DNA from: Actinacidiphila oryziradicis
GTDB taxonomy: Bacteria > Actinomycetota > Actinomycetes > Streptomycetales > Streptomycetaceae
Reading direction: 5' to 3'
DNA length: 64,000 bases
Assembly: GCF_005047355.1 (NCBI RefSeq)
Contig: NZ_SUMC01000042.1
Location: 1 to 64,000, forward strand
Each line of letters starts with the position of its first letter. Within the stretch, counting starts at the first letter, position 1. This document shows positions 1 to 7,854 of this stretch, in pieces. The notes under the pieces are model-generated. The model was not told the DNA's origin, did no database searches, and was given only the letters and a program-made list of their open reading frames with translations. The translations under genes and the position numbers were made by a program.

Positions 1-117
1 CTTGCTCACCAGATTGGTGCCCTGATTCTTGCAGCGGATACGACGTAGACACTCGCATCCTCGCAGGTCAGCGGCACCATTCTGCTATCGGGGCGTCAGA
101 TCACCCAATTCCGCTGA

Positions 118-297
118 ATATCCAGGGCTAATAGCCACGGATGCAGTGCGAGCATTGACACCCTAGCCGAGAAGGCTGGACTGTCTCGCAGAGCAGCAGA
201 CAGGGCCATAAAGGCGCTCAGGGAGCATGGCCTGATCCGGAACGTGGGAACTGGATACAACTGGGTCAAGGTGTACCACCTTGGCATCCCCAAGTAG
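118..297 (+). pseudogene. C-terminal fragment of a winged-helix (replication-initiator-like) protein
   Basis: The frame from 118 to the TAG at 295-297 encodes the C-terminal half of a winged-helix domain. It reads SIDTLAEKAGLSRRAAD, then a recognition-helix-like stretch RAIKALREHGLI, then a wing ending VYHLGIPK. This pattern is typical of HTH proteins of actinophages and integrative elements, often replication organisers. No ATG, GTG or TTG start lies in the open stretch and an in-frame TGA closes it at 115-117, so the N-terminal half is missing or frameshifted. Base composition is clearly less GC-rich than the rest of the window. Positions 1-117 hold no reading frame I can assign. Phage-type initiators often carry their origin repeats inside or just after the gene, and repeats follow here at 307-453. 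The family assignment is moderately secure; the initiator role is inferred. Confidence 0.55.
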
Positions 298-306
298 CCG
301 AGCGGA

Positions 307-412
307 CCTCTGCCACTCCAGTCGCCTCTGCCACTTTTGGTAGTCCCCTCTGCCATTTTTGACAGAGGGGGGTGCCACTTTTGGTAGTCACCTCTGCCAC
401 TAATGGCAGAAG
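307..412. repeat. Iterons of 22-bp period (putative replication origin)
   Basis: The core TGCCA recurs at 311, 329, 351, 373 and 395, the last four exactly 22 bp apart. The best copies share CCTCTGCCACTTTTGGTAGT (325-344 and, with changes at its 5' end, 369-388). Two copies are also small palindromes: 347-368 has arms CCTCTG and CAGAGG, and 393-410 has arms TCTGCCA and TGGCAGA. Direct repeats immediately downstream of a winged-helix protein and followed by AT-rich repeats match the layout of iteron origins such as lambda ori. Origin activity is inferred. Confidence 0.6.
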
Positions 413-453
413 AACTACTTTTAGAACTACATATAAAACTACAAAAGAACTAC
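413..453. repeat. AT-rich 12-bp repeats, possible DNA-unwinding element
   Basis: AACTAC occurs four times, at 413-418, 425-430, 437-442 and 448-453 (steps of 12, 12 and 11 bp), in a stretch made mostly of A and T. This is striking in a high-GC genome. Next to iterons, such a row is what one expects of the segment that melts first at an origin. Confidence 0.55.
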
Positions 454-481
454 TTAGCCAGGGCTGGTTCCAAGACCAGAC

Positions 482-513
482 CTGGTTGGGATCCTTCGGG
501 GGATCTCAACCAG
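482..513. other. Stable stem-loop after the iteron region
   Basis: Arms CTGGTTGGGATCC (482-494) and GGATCTCAACCAG (501-513) pair at 12 of 13 positions around the loop TTCGGG. No T-run follows on either strand, so it is not a clear intrinsic terminator. It could be a folded origin or packaging element or an RNA processing site. Confidence 0.4.
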
Positions 514-561
514 CCTAGGCGAAAGTGAGCGAGAGCGAACGAGTCGAGTTAGGCAACTTGG

Positions 562-840
562 TTGCCAACGAGACCCAGGAGGAGTCCATACCTCCTGACG
601 AGGGGGTTCGTACCCGAGCCTGACTGTCCCGCCCCCGCGGCGAGTCGATGTGAGGATTGCGTCGAGTACCACGCTGAACGGAACGCGATCCTCTGGAGCC
701 GCCCGGAGGACCGGGCTGGCGCAACGCTGTACGTCACCTTCGAGCCTTGCGGCGACTGCATGAAGTTGATTAAGGGCGTCGGCATACGCCGAGTCGTTTG
801 GTACACGCGGACTCGCTTGATGCACGAGCTGATCCTGTAG
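562..840 (+). pseudogene. N-terminally truncated dCMP/cytidine deaminase (phage type)
   Basis: The product carries both zinc motifs of the cytidine/deoxycytidylate deaminase superfamily: HAERNAIL (zinc ligand His and catalytic Glu) and EPCGDCMKLI (two Cys ligands). Such enzymes deaminate dCMP to dUMP and are common in phages. The strand-rich N-terminal third, which normally precedes HAE by 60 or more residues, is absent. An in-frame stop lies at 550-552 and the only start in the open frame is a TTG at 562 without a convincing ribosome site. Residues 1-30 look like poor coding sequence. I read it as a truncated remnant of the integrated element. It ends 12 bases before a strong terminator. A short functional deaminase is possible but unlikely. 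Confidence 0.6.
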
Positions 841-852
841 GATCATCTGAAG

Positions 853-882
853 GACCCCCCGACACCCCCCCGTCGGGGGGTC
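853..882. terminator. Bidirectional intrinsic terminator
   Basis: A perfect 11-bp stem, GACCCCCCGAC (853-863) with GTCGGGGGGTC (872-882), encloses an 8-base loop and is followed on the + strand by TCTTCTTT. It sits between the convergent deaminase remnant (ends 840) and the integrase (3' end at 889) and can serve both. Confidence 0.85.
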
Positions 883-888
883 TCTTCT

Positions 889-2442
889 TTAGTATTGCAA
901 CTGTTCGGGGATATGTAGCTCGAATTGATCTGCGTAGCAGTAGAACTTGACTCCGTTGCGGCGCATCAAGGATTCAAGTTCGGGAATCTCGCTTGTCTCC
1001 CAAAGCTCCCGCCAGGTTTTACCAAGGTTCCGGTATTCCCAGCGGTCTCCTTGGGGTCTGGTGGACAGTGTCTCGTACTCGGCGTTGAGATTATCCAATA
1101 TTGCCTCCGCCTTGCCCCTCATTAGCGGCGTGCCGTATCGGCGTCCCGGCTTCATGTCCTCCATGATATGGCCTACCAGTTCGCTGATCTCGGCCATGCG
1201 GCCTTCGTTGTCTTCCCCTACAACGTAAATCCGTTCTTCCACATCCTTATCCCCGAACTCCCCCATGAGGTGATGTTCAAAGGTGACTAGAAGGCGATCA
1301 GGGGCCCATGAAGCTTGATCGCTGCACCCGTACTTTGTTCTGCCTTCGACGGTTCTAGGGTTGAAGCAGCGAAATTTAGGGTACTCGACCCTAGTTCCGT
1401 CCTTCCTGTCCCTGCGTGCGACGTGCAGGCGCATCTTCCCCTTGCAGTATCCGCATGAGATAACGTCCAGGAAGGGCGTGACGTTGGTGGGGGAGGAGAT
1501 TTTGAAGGTTCGACCCTCCAAATACGCCTGGAGCTTTGCCCATTCTTCGTCGGTGAAAATCGGGTCCGCTATGCGGATCTTTTCCCCGTCGCTAGTAATG
1601 ACCGGTATCGTCTCGTAATACTTCTTCCCGGGGACCGGTCTTGTTTCCATCTTCCAGCCCATGAGGGCTTCGTTTTTGAGTAGCTTACGAAGGCCGGCCG
1701 CAGTCCACTTGTATTTTCTGCCTGACTCGACTATGCGCTTTGACGGTCGGGTTCCTCGGGGAGTCGGTTCGTTGCGGTGGTTCAGGTTATCTGCGATCTC
1801 TGCGTGACTCTCTCCGGGCTGATCCTGGAGCCTTTGAGCGATTTCGTGGATGACTTTGACCTGGCGCGGGTTCTGTCTCAGGTATGCGGCCCCGTCTTCG
1901 GCCTTGTAGACCTCGTAGCCGTAGACAGGCATGCCACCAGCCCAGCGTTTCTGTTCGCGCACGCTCTCAATGAAGGACTTCACTCGCATAGACGTGTTCG
2001 TTGCCTCCATCTCCGCCAGGGCCGAGAAGAGAGCAATGATGACGTGGCGGAACGGTCCCGTCATGTCGAAGATCGGCTCTGTGACGGACGCGTAGCTCTT
2101 GTGGCCGTGGTCCTCAGCCCACCGCAGCATGTCTTGCATGTCGAGGACTTTGCGGACGAAGCGGTCCAATTTCCAAAACAGGATCAGGTCGAACTCAGGT
2201 GCCCGTTCCTTGATCCAGTGTCCCAGCTCGGCACGCTGGAACGGTGACTGCTTCGTAGCGGACACGTGCGCGTCGCGGGCGACACCCACCTCCACCCACC
2301 CGAGGTCAGCCCGCTCCGCGATGTGCCGGCGGGCGTCGGCAAGTTGGCGTTCGAGGCTCGTGGACTCGTCAGTCAGGTCACTGATGCGCAGAGCGATGAG
2401 GACCCGTACGGGCCCGGGGCGGGCTGCGGTAGGTGTAGTCAC
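889..2442 (-). CDS. int: Large serine recombinase (Bxb1-type integrase)
   Basis: This 517-residue protein should catalyse site-specific integration of the element. The N-terminal resolvase domain (about 12-165) has the Bxb1-like active-site segment RISDLTDESTSLERQ, with Ser21 as predicted nucleophile, and the downstream motif KLDRFVR. A recombinase domain follows (about 175-300, KWTAAGLRKLLKNEALMGW), then a zinc ribbon with Cys330, Cys333, Cys359 and Cys373, and a coiled C-terminal region. Length and order are those of phage and ICE integrases. Translation starts at a GTG (2440-2442). On the minus strand a TAGACT box lies six bases upstream, so the mRNA may be leaderless. The gene abuts the predicted attachment junction, as usual for this family. 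No frameshift is visible, so it is probably active or recently so. Confidence 0.93.
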   Translation of the reverse strand: MTTPTAARPGPVRVLIALRISDLTDESTSLERQLADARRHIAERADLGWVEVGVARDAHVSATKQSPFQRAELGHWIKERAPEFDLILFWKLDRFVRKVLDMQDMLRWAEDHGHKSYASVTEPIFDMTGPFRHVIIALFSALAEMEATNTSMRVKSFIESVREQKRWAGGMPVYGYEVYKAEDGAAYLRQNPRQVKVIHEIAQRLQDQPGESHAEIADNLNHRNEPTPRGTRPSKRIVESGRKYKWTAAGLRKLLKNEALMGWKMETRPVPGKKYYETIPVITSDGEKIRIADPIFTDEEWAKLQAYLEGRTFKISSPTNVTPFLDVISCGYCKGKMRLHVARRDRKDGTRVEYPKFRCFNPRTVEGRTKYGCSDQASWAPDRLLVTFEHHLMGEFGDKDVEERIYVVGEDNEGRMAEISELVGHIMEDMKPGRRYGTPLMRGKAEAILDNLNAEYETLSTRPQGDRWEYRNLGKTWRELWETSEIPELESLMRRNGVKFYCYADQFELHIPEQLQY

Positions 2443-2470
2443 CCACGCAGTCTACACAGCAGATACAAGC
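2433..2470. other. Predicted integrase attachment junction
   Basis: The inverted pair GTGTAG (2433-2438) and CTACAC (2452-2457), 13 bp apart, overlaps the integrase start, resembling the dyads of serine-integrase att sites. To its right the sequence turns abruptly into high-GC coding DNA of a 5'-truncated host gene. The exact crossover dinucleotide cannot be fixed without the partner junction, which lies outside the window. Confidence 0.45.
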
Positions 2471-2619
2471 GCGGCGCCTTCTACCCGTTCGCGCCCCTGC
2501 CGGGGGAGAAGCGCGACAACGCGCTCGAACTCCAGGTCAAGGCGCTGGTCACCAACGACCTACGGGTCGAGGAGGACCTGTCCCGCTGGTTCCCCGTCTG
2601 GGGCGCGCCCGGCCTGTGA
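2461..2619 (+). pseudogene. 3' end of a host gene interrupted by the integrated element
   Basis: From about 2461 the + strand encodes a well-behaved Streptomyces C-terminus: RYKRGAFYPFAP, then LELQVKALVTND, ending FPVWGAPGL with TGA at 2617-2619. Upstream the same frame runs into antisense of the integrase, so the natural 5' part is missing here. This is the classic picture of an integrase target gene split by insertion; the other part should lie beyond the far end of the element. I do not recognise the family. The alternative is a plain deletion remnant. Confidence 0.5.
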
Positions 2620-2658
2620 GGCCAGGTTCAAGGACGAACGTTCCATGACGAGCAGGTT

Positions 2659-3894
2659 CTACGACGAGAAGACGCCGATGGCGTCGGGCACCGGACGCTG
2701 GGCGCCGCCCGACGGATGGTTCCTGACCGTCACACGCCTGTCACCCGGCTCGCGGGAGACCAGGGTCGAGGAGCCCCCGCCGTCGAGGTCGACGGCGGAG
2801 TTCGCACCGATGCCCCGCATCAGGGCGGCCAGCTCACTGATCGTCAGCCCGGAACCGGTCTCCGCGTCGCCGTCCAGGGCCAGCAGATAGAGCACCCGGC
2901 CGGCCGATCCGAAACCCGCGGCGGTGCGGGTGGCGGCGGTACGGGTGTCCAATCCGCTCAGCGGGCGGTCGCTGCGCAGGATCGGGAATCCGCCCACCGC
3001 GAAACGGAAGGACGTACCCCCGTCGGCGGCCAGACGGGCGAGGACCCGTACCCGGTCGCCGGTCGCCAGCCTCCGCAGTGACCGTGCTCCGGCCTCGCGC
3101 CCGACGAGGACGACGTCGCCGGGCCGTACCGCGCCGCGCCCGGGCGTGTCGGACACGGCACCCACCTTGCCGTCGTGCACCGTCACCTCGTATGTGTCCG
3201 TGCTGCACGGCGCGCCGCGCTCGGTGTCGGTGCCGCAGGTCGCGCGCACTCGTGAGGCGCTGCCCCAGGCGGAGGTGAAGGCGCCGATCCCGCCGGCCGG
3301 CAGGGCGTACTGGTTGAGGCCGCTCAGCCGCAGCCGGCCCTGCGGAGTGCTGACCGCGCCGCGCAGCACGAGACGGCCGAGCCGGGCCGTCCGGTCCGCC
3401 GACACGCCGATGACATCCTGGGCCGAGGTGCCCGGCGGCAGTGCCGGGCCGAAGCGCTGGCCGTCCGGCACGGCCGCCTTCAGCTGCCGCCCCCCGGCGA
3501 TCGCCGGGCCCACCGGGGCGTAGGTGGGGTCGACTCCGGGGTGCTGGGCCTCGCTCATGTCGAAGAAGTCCCCGTTGACGGCGCCGACGGCACCCTGGGC
3601 ATCGGCCAGCGCCGACACTGTCGCCCGTTTCGTCACCGCGCCCGGGTGCAGCAGATCCACCCTCACCCTCGGGTCGCGCAGATCAACCGTCAGCAGATGT
3701 CCGCGGGCCGTACCGTACGACGCCGGGTAGTCGAACTCCCGGTACGACACGCCCGGGGCGAGCCGGACCCGGTCACCATAATGAAGCCCTTCCGCGGCGC
3801 CCGCCGGGCTGGCGCCGACGAAGTTCCCGGCCAGAGTGCCCCACGCGACCAGAACGGTGAGCGCCGCGCGCACACGGACACCTCGTCGGTTCAC
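2659..3894 (-). CDS. Secreted phosphodiester glycosidase domain protein (NAGPA/DUF2233)
   Basis: The 411-residue product begins with a Sec signal peptide (NRRGVRVRAALTVLVAWG, then small residues to ASPAGAA). The mature part has the NAGPA hallmarks: VNGDFFDM near the N-terminal third, then LLALDGDAETGSGLTISELA and DLDGGGSSTL near the C-terminus. The family includes the mammalian enzyme that uncovers mannose-6-phosphate and bacterial exopolysaccharide-linked proteins; in Streptomyces the substrate is unknown but it should act outside the cell. The longer upstream frame lacks sense. I chose the GTG at 3892-3894 because GGGGGG lies just upstream and the signal peptide starts there. It is divergent from the PLC-like gene at 4094. 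Confidence 0.82.
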   Translation of the reverse strand: MNRRGVRVRAALTVLVAWGTLAGNFVGASPAGAAEGLHYGDRVRLAPGVSYREFDYPASYGTARGHLLTVDLRDPRVRVDLLHPGAVTKRATVSALADAQGAVGAVNGDFFDMSEAQHPGVDPTYAPVGPAIAGGRQLKAAVPDGQRFGPALPPGTSAQDVIGVSADRTARLGRLVLRGAVSTPQGRLRLSGLNQYALPAGGIGAFTSAWGSASRVRATCGTDTERGAPCSTDTYEVTVHDGKVGAVSDTPGRGAVRPGDVVLVGREAGARSLRRLATGDRVRVLARLAADGGTSFRFAVGGFPILRSDRPLSGLDTRTAATRTAAGFGSAGRVLYLLALDGDAETGSGLTISELAALMRGIGANSAVDLDGGGSSTLVSREPGDRRVTVRNHPSGGAQRPVPDAIGVFSS

Positions 3895-4093
3895 AGTCCC
3901 CCCAGAATCTGCCCCAACTTCGCTACGACACAAAGAAGTCCACCATTCCCTGCGGCAAAAGTGCGGAAACCAATAGCGTCCAGTGCCGGAACTCTTGACG
4001 CGTCCCTGCCCACTCTGGGGTTCGGACCTCAATAATCCGTACCGTCGGCGCAGCCGTTCCGGCGCCACGCCGGTGGGAGCTCTGGGAGACACC

Positions 4094-4624
4094 ATGGTCC
4101 GAATGGCCCGGCACCTGAGCCGCGTCGTCGCCGTCCTCGTCACCGCTGTCCTCGCGGGCGGCCTGGCCGGCGCCCCCTCGTACGCTGGACAACGAACCGC
4201 GGCCCCGCTGCGACACGCCCACGCGCACAATGACTACGAGCATGAGCGCCCGCTCGCCGACGCCCTGTCGCACGGCCTCAACAGCGTCGAGGCCGATATC
4301 TGGCTCGTCGGCGATCAGCTGCTGATCGGCCACGAGGAGTCAGACCTCACGCTCGACCGCACCCTGGAGTCCCTCTACCTCGACCCGCTGCTGGCCCAGG
4401 TCCGGGCCAACCGCGGCCGGGTGTACCGGGGCTACGAATTCGCCCTGCAGCTGCTCATCGACATCAAGACGGCCGGCGCGCCGACGTACACCGAACTTGC
4501 CGGGCACCTGGAGCGGTACCGGTCCATGCTGAGCTCCGCCACGGGCGGCCGGGTGCGCCTGCGGGCGGTCACCGCCGTCATCTCCGGCGACCGGGGCGCA
4601 CGAGCGCCCATGGAGGACGCCTAG
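4094..4624 (+). pseudogene. 3'-truncated secreted GDPD/PI-PLC-like phosphodiesterase
   Basis: The ATG at 4094 follows GGGAG and opens a signal peptide (ARHLSRVVAVLVTAVLAGG, ending near PSYAG). The mature protein starts HAHAHNDYEHERPL and continues GLNSVEADIWLVGDQLLIGH, the metal- and substrate-binding signature of the GDPD/PI-PLC TIM-barrel family. The usual protein is about 270-290 residues; here only 176 remain. Family likeness stops after AVISGDRGARAPME and a TAG follows at 4622-4624. The C-terminal third of the barrel, including later catalytic loops, is gone, so activity is unlikely. What follows to 4876 is in another frame and unrelated. Confidence 0.7.
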
Positions 4625-4879
4625 GGTCGGCGTTGACGAACGGCTCCCCGTGCCTCCTGCTGGACTACCAGTGGCGGCGCGGCGGCGACTGGCGCCGTAC
4701 GGTCCTCATCTGCGGCCAGGACGGCGAGACCACCTGGTCGTCGCCTCCAAGGCCACACCTCGTGGACGTCCTCCCCCCGTACGCGGGCTACCGGGAGAAG
4801 ACCGACCGCGACATCCCCGTCATCCGGCCGCGCCGTATCCGACCGGCGGACTCCTACGCCTGCGAGCGCCCCTGACCGC
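4625..4879. other. Unassigned gap after the truncated phosphodiesterase
   Basis: About 250 bases without a gene I can support. A + frame from 4633 to 4875 (LLLDYQWRRGGDWRRTV, then VDVLPPYAGYREKTDRDIP) has some protein-like character but no ribosome site and matches no family I know. It may be a fragment joined when the phosphodiesterase lost its 3' end. Confidence 0.4.
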
Positions 4880-6307
4880 CTACGACGCCGACGGGACAGG
4901 GAAGGCCACCGGGCTGCGGTGGCCGTCCCGGTCCACCGCCCGCACGCCGAAGAAGGCGTTGTCCTTGGAGAGGTCCAGCGTGTACGAGGTCGTGTCGCCG
5001 ACCGGGATGACGTGGGTCCACTCCGGCGCGGTGGTGTCACGCCATACGACCTCGTAGCCGGCCAGGTCCGGCTCGGTACCCGCGGTCCAGGCGAGCTCGG
5101 TCGAATTGCTGAGCGAGGCCGTACGGATTCTCACGTCCAGCGGTGTGCCCGGTGCCTGGGCGAGGGTCCACAGGGCCGCGCCGTTCACCCTGGCCACCCG
5201 GGTGATGTAGTCGAAGTCGCAGAATTCCGGTAGGTCACCGTACTGCTTGTCGTCCTCGACCCGCACGTCCTGGTGCTGGTGGGCGTAGTCCTCGTGCGGT
5301 TCGGTGAAACGGGCGGCCGGATAGCCTTGTTGGAGGAACGGGATGTGGTCGCCGCCGCGCAGATAGCGGTCCCGGCGGTAGATGACGCGGACGTCCATGC
5401 CGGTGGAGTCGTTGACGGCAACATCCCGGACGAAGCGGCCGAGCTGGCGGGACGGGGAGTCGTTCTCGCCGCCGACCGAGCGCCGGGTGTTGGCCTGCTC
5501 GGTGGTCTCGGCCGTGGGCACTCCTTCGGCGAACAACCGTATGGCGTAGGGGTCGCGGGTCCTGTCGTCGGCGGTGGCGCTGCCGATGATGTCGTTGGTG
5601 AACATCGCCTGCACATCGGTGCCGGCCGCCTTGAACACCCCGGCCATGTGCGCGGCCCCGTACAGGCCCTGCTCCTCCCCGGCGACGGCGGCGAAGACGA
5701 TGGTCGCCTCACTCGGCCGGGCCGACAGCACCCGGGCCAGCTCCATGGCGACCGCGACCCCCGAGGCGTCGTCGTCGGCGCCGGGCGCGTCGCTGGTCGC
5801 GTCCATCACGTCCGAGCAGCGTGAGTCGTAGTGCCCGGAGACGACGTAGACGCGGTCCGGCGCGACCGATCCGCGCAGGGTGGCCACCACATTGGTGATG
5901 CGGGTGGCGGCCGGGATCCGGGAGGCCGGCTCCTGGACATACGACTGGAGCTCGACCGAGAGCCGGCCGCCGGAGGCCGCGGCGTAGCTACGCAGCTCGG
6001 CGTATATCCAGTCGCGGGCCGCTCCGATGCCGCGCTGCGGGTCGTCCTGGCTGGACAGGGTGTGCCGGGTGCCGAAGGCGGCGAGGCGGCGGACGGTCGC
6101 CTCGATGCGGTCCCGGTCGATCTCCCGTAGCAGCGCCCGGAGTTCGCGCGACGGCGACTGTGCGGTGGCCGGCCGGCCCGGTCGTACGTCCGTGGCGGCG
6201 GCCGCGGCCGCCGGGGTGCCGCTGATGACCGATGTGCCGGCCGCGGCTGCCGCGGCTGCGGATGCGGAGAGGAAGGACCGTCGGCTTGCTGGGCTGGGAT
6301 TCGGCAT
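4880..6307 (-). CDS. Tat-exported M28-family metallopeptidase with C-terminal Fn3-like domain
   Basis: The N-terminus has a twin-arginine signal (SRRSFLSASAAAAAAAG). The catalytic domain shows the di-zinc M28 aminopeptidase motifs in order: GHYDSR, GADDDASG, AGEEQGLYG, an ND pair (FTNDIIG), and a late His region (GGDHIPFLQ). The last 90 residues (SLSNSTELAWTAGTEPDLAGY onwards) resemble a fibronectin type III module. It should remove N-terminal residues from peptides outside the cell. Several ATGs occur (6307, 6316, 6322); I use 6307 because it places the RR motif at the usual distance, though no strong Shine-Dalgarno is seen. It ends just before the gap beside the truncated phosphodiesterase. 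Confidence 0.85.
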   Translation of the reverse strand: MPNPSPASRRSFLSASAAAAAAAGTSVISGTPAAAAAATDVRPGRPATAQSPSRELRALLREIDRDRIEATVRRLAAFGTRHTLSSQDDPQRGIGAARDWIYAELRSYAAASGGRLSVELQSYVQEPASRIPAATRITNVVATLRGSVAPDRVYVVSGHYDSRCSDVMDATSDAPGADDDASGVAVAMELARVLSARPSEATIVFAAVAGEEQGLYGAAHMAGVFKAAGTDVQAMFTNDIIGSATADDRTRDPYAIRLFAEGVPTAETTEQANTRRSVGGENDSPSRQLGRFVRDVAVNDSTGMDVRVIYRRDRYLRGGDHIPFLQQGYPAARFTEPHEDYAHQHQDVRVEDDKQYGDLPEFCDFDYITRVARVNGAALWTLAQAPGTPLDVRIRTASLSNSTELAWTAGTEPDLAGYEVVWRDTTAPEWTHVIPVGDTTSYTLDLSKDNAFFGVRAVDRDGHRSPVAFPVPSAS

Positions 6308-6364
6308 GGCAATCATGGTCATGGACAGACCAAAGTGACGCAAGACTGCCGTCCGCCGGGCCGC

Positions 6365-6846
6365 TCAGCCATCCTTGCGGCCCACCCCGCCGTACAAGCC
6401 GTGCTCGGCCGGCTCCTTGGGTGTGGGGAGCGGGCGGTCCGGGCGCCACAGCGGGAGCTGTACGAGTCCGCGGTCCAGCAGCTCGAAGCCGTCGAAGAAG
6501 GCGGTCGAGGACCGCCCCGGGCTCGCGGACATCGGCCAACAGGAACGAGGTGTCGCCGGTGCCGGTCAGCTTGGTGCCCGCGTGGGCGGCCACAATGGGG
6601 TCGTTGTCTACATAGGCCGCGCGGACGCTGGGGGAGACCTGCGTGGCGATCTCATGGGTGTTGGGCGCGGTGGGAATTCTGGTGCCGATGTCGATGATCT
6701 GCCGGATGCCCTGGCCGGTCACGTACCGGATGGCGCGTCGGTCGACCTCGTGGTTGTCGTAACCGCCAAGGAAGTAGACGTACATACGGGCCGGATGCGC
6801 CCGGCTGGTGTCCAACGCTTCAGCCGGGAGACCCTATGTCCGTCAC
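6365..6846 (-). pseudogene. Decayed SAM-dependent methyltransferase (PF04672/DUF574 type)
   Basis: The remnant keeps recognisable blocks of this actinobacterial family: DTSRAHPARMYVYFLGGYDN, then RAIRYVTGQGIRQIIDIGT, THEIATQVSPS, AYVDNDPIVAAHA and LADVREP. In another frame the C-terminus reads FFDGFELLDRGLVQLPLWRP and ends HGLYGGVGRKDG, stop at 6365-6367. About 25 residues between NHEVDR and RAIRY and most of the segment after LADVREP are missing, and a frameshift joins the parts. A GTG at 6844-6846 overlaps the stop of the XRE gene (GTGA), so it was once its coupled second gene; that start is also out of frame with the main body. Not functional as read. Confidence 0.75.
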
Positions 6847-7718
6847 GGTTGGATCTCCTTGCGCACACTGTCGAGGAAGGCTTCGGTGCGGTGAGTGGGC
6901 AGGGCCTGGGCACTCATCCGGTCCAGGGCCTCACGGAAGGCGGAGACATCGTCGCGCTCATCGAGATAGACGGCGCCGACCAGGCTCTCGATGTAGACGA
7001 TGTCCGGCAGTTCGGGCTGCTCCTGGAAGCGGAAGACGTGGAACGGCCCGTACATCGCCGGATGGGGGCCGGAGGCGAAGGGCATGACCTGCAGGCGGAC
7101 GTTCGGCTGCGAGCAGGCCTCGATGAGGCGGTCCACCTGGGCGCGCATTACCTCCGGGCCGCCGATCGGGCGGCGGAGCACCGTCTCGTCCATCACCACC
7201 CACAGCAGTGGCGGATTCTCGCGGGTGAGCAGCGCTTGGCGCTCGGTGCGCAGGGCGACGGACCGCTCCACCTCTTGCCGTGAGGCCTGCGGGCGGCCTG
7301 CCCGCAGTACGGCGCGGGCATAGTCGTCGGTCTGCAGCAGCCCGGGGACGTAGTGCGGCTCGTACGCGCGGATGAGTTCGGCGGCCCCCTCCAGGCTGAC
7401 GAAGGCGCTGAACCACTCCGGCAGGACATCGCGGAAACGGTGCCACCAGCCGGGGCGGTTGGCGTCCCGGGCGAGGGCCAGGAAGTCCTCGACCTCGCAG
7501 CTCTTGGTGATGCCGTAGGTCTGCAGCAGCTTCTCGACATAAGGGATCCGCAGGCCGACCTCGGCCTTCTCCATACGGCGAATGGTGGCGTGGGTGACAT
7601 CGAGCGAGCGGGCGGCCTGCTCGTAGGAGAGCCCGGCCTTCTCCCGCAGGTACTGGAGACGTTTGCCGAGCACTACCCGCATCACGGTGGGCGCGCTCGC
7701 CGGCCGCGCTTCGCTCAC
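6843..7718 (-). CDS. XRE-family regulator with DUF5753 domain
   Basis: The protein has an N-terminal helix-turn-helix (RLQYLREKAGLSYEQAARSL then HATIRRMEKAE) and the long C-terminal DUF5753 region (FVSLEGAAELIRAYEPHYVP, LLQTDDYARAVL, VVMDETVLRRPIGG) typical of the hundreds of Streptomyces BldB/Wsp-type XRE proteins. These usually control a small DUF397 partner and lie beside an anti-sigma-like ATPase. Here the ATPase is divergent at 7855, and the downstream partner is a dead methyltransferase instead of a DUF397 gene. The GTG at 7716-7718 is chosen because AAGGGGA sits six bases before it. Likely a cytoplasmic, developmentally linked regulator; its ligand is unknown. Confidence 0.88.
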   Translation of the reverse strand: MSEARPASAPTVMRVVLGKRLQYLREKAGLSYEQAARSLDVTHATIRRMEKAEVGLRIPYVEKLLQTYGITKSCEVEDFLALARDANRPGWWHRFRDVLPEWFSAFVSLEGAAELIRAYEPHYVPGLLQTDDYARAVLRAGRPQASRQEVERSVALRTERQALLTRENPPLLWVVMDETVLRRPIGGPEVMRAQVDRLIEACSQPNVRLQVMPFASGPHPAMYGPFHVFRFQEQPELPDIVYIESLVGAVYLDERDDVSAFREALDRMSAQALPTHRTEAFLDSVRKEIQP

Positions 7719-7854
7719 GACATTCCCCTTCAATGGCCCTGCCCCGGGGACAGTCTGTCATGACGTCAGAATTGGGGCACGCACCGTTGTGACGATTGTG
7801 TAATTTGCAGATCGCACCTTGCCATCCGTCCTGGACGACGCGCATAGTAGCGGA

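Noticed and set aside
325-412. Short repeats at regular spacing as a CRISPR array
   Set aside because: Units are contiguous 22-mers without unique spacers, so they are iterons, not repeat-spacer units.
3894-4230. N-terminal extension of the NAGPA protein
   Set aside because: The extension antisense to the divergent gene is Arg/Thr-rich; the GTG at 3894 has a ribosome site and opens the signal peptide.
4633-4875. 80-residue + strand ORF after the truncated phosphodiesterase
   Set aside because: No ribosome site, no family likeness, in a broken region; kept only as an unassigned gap.
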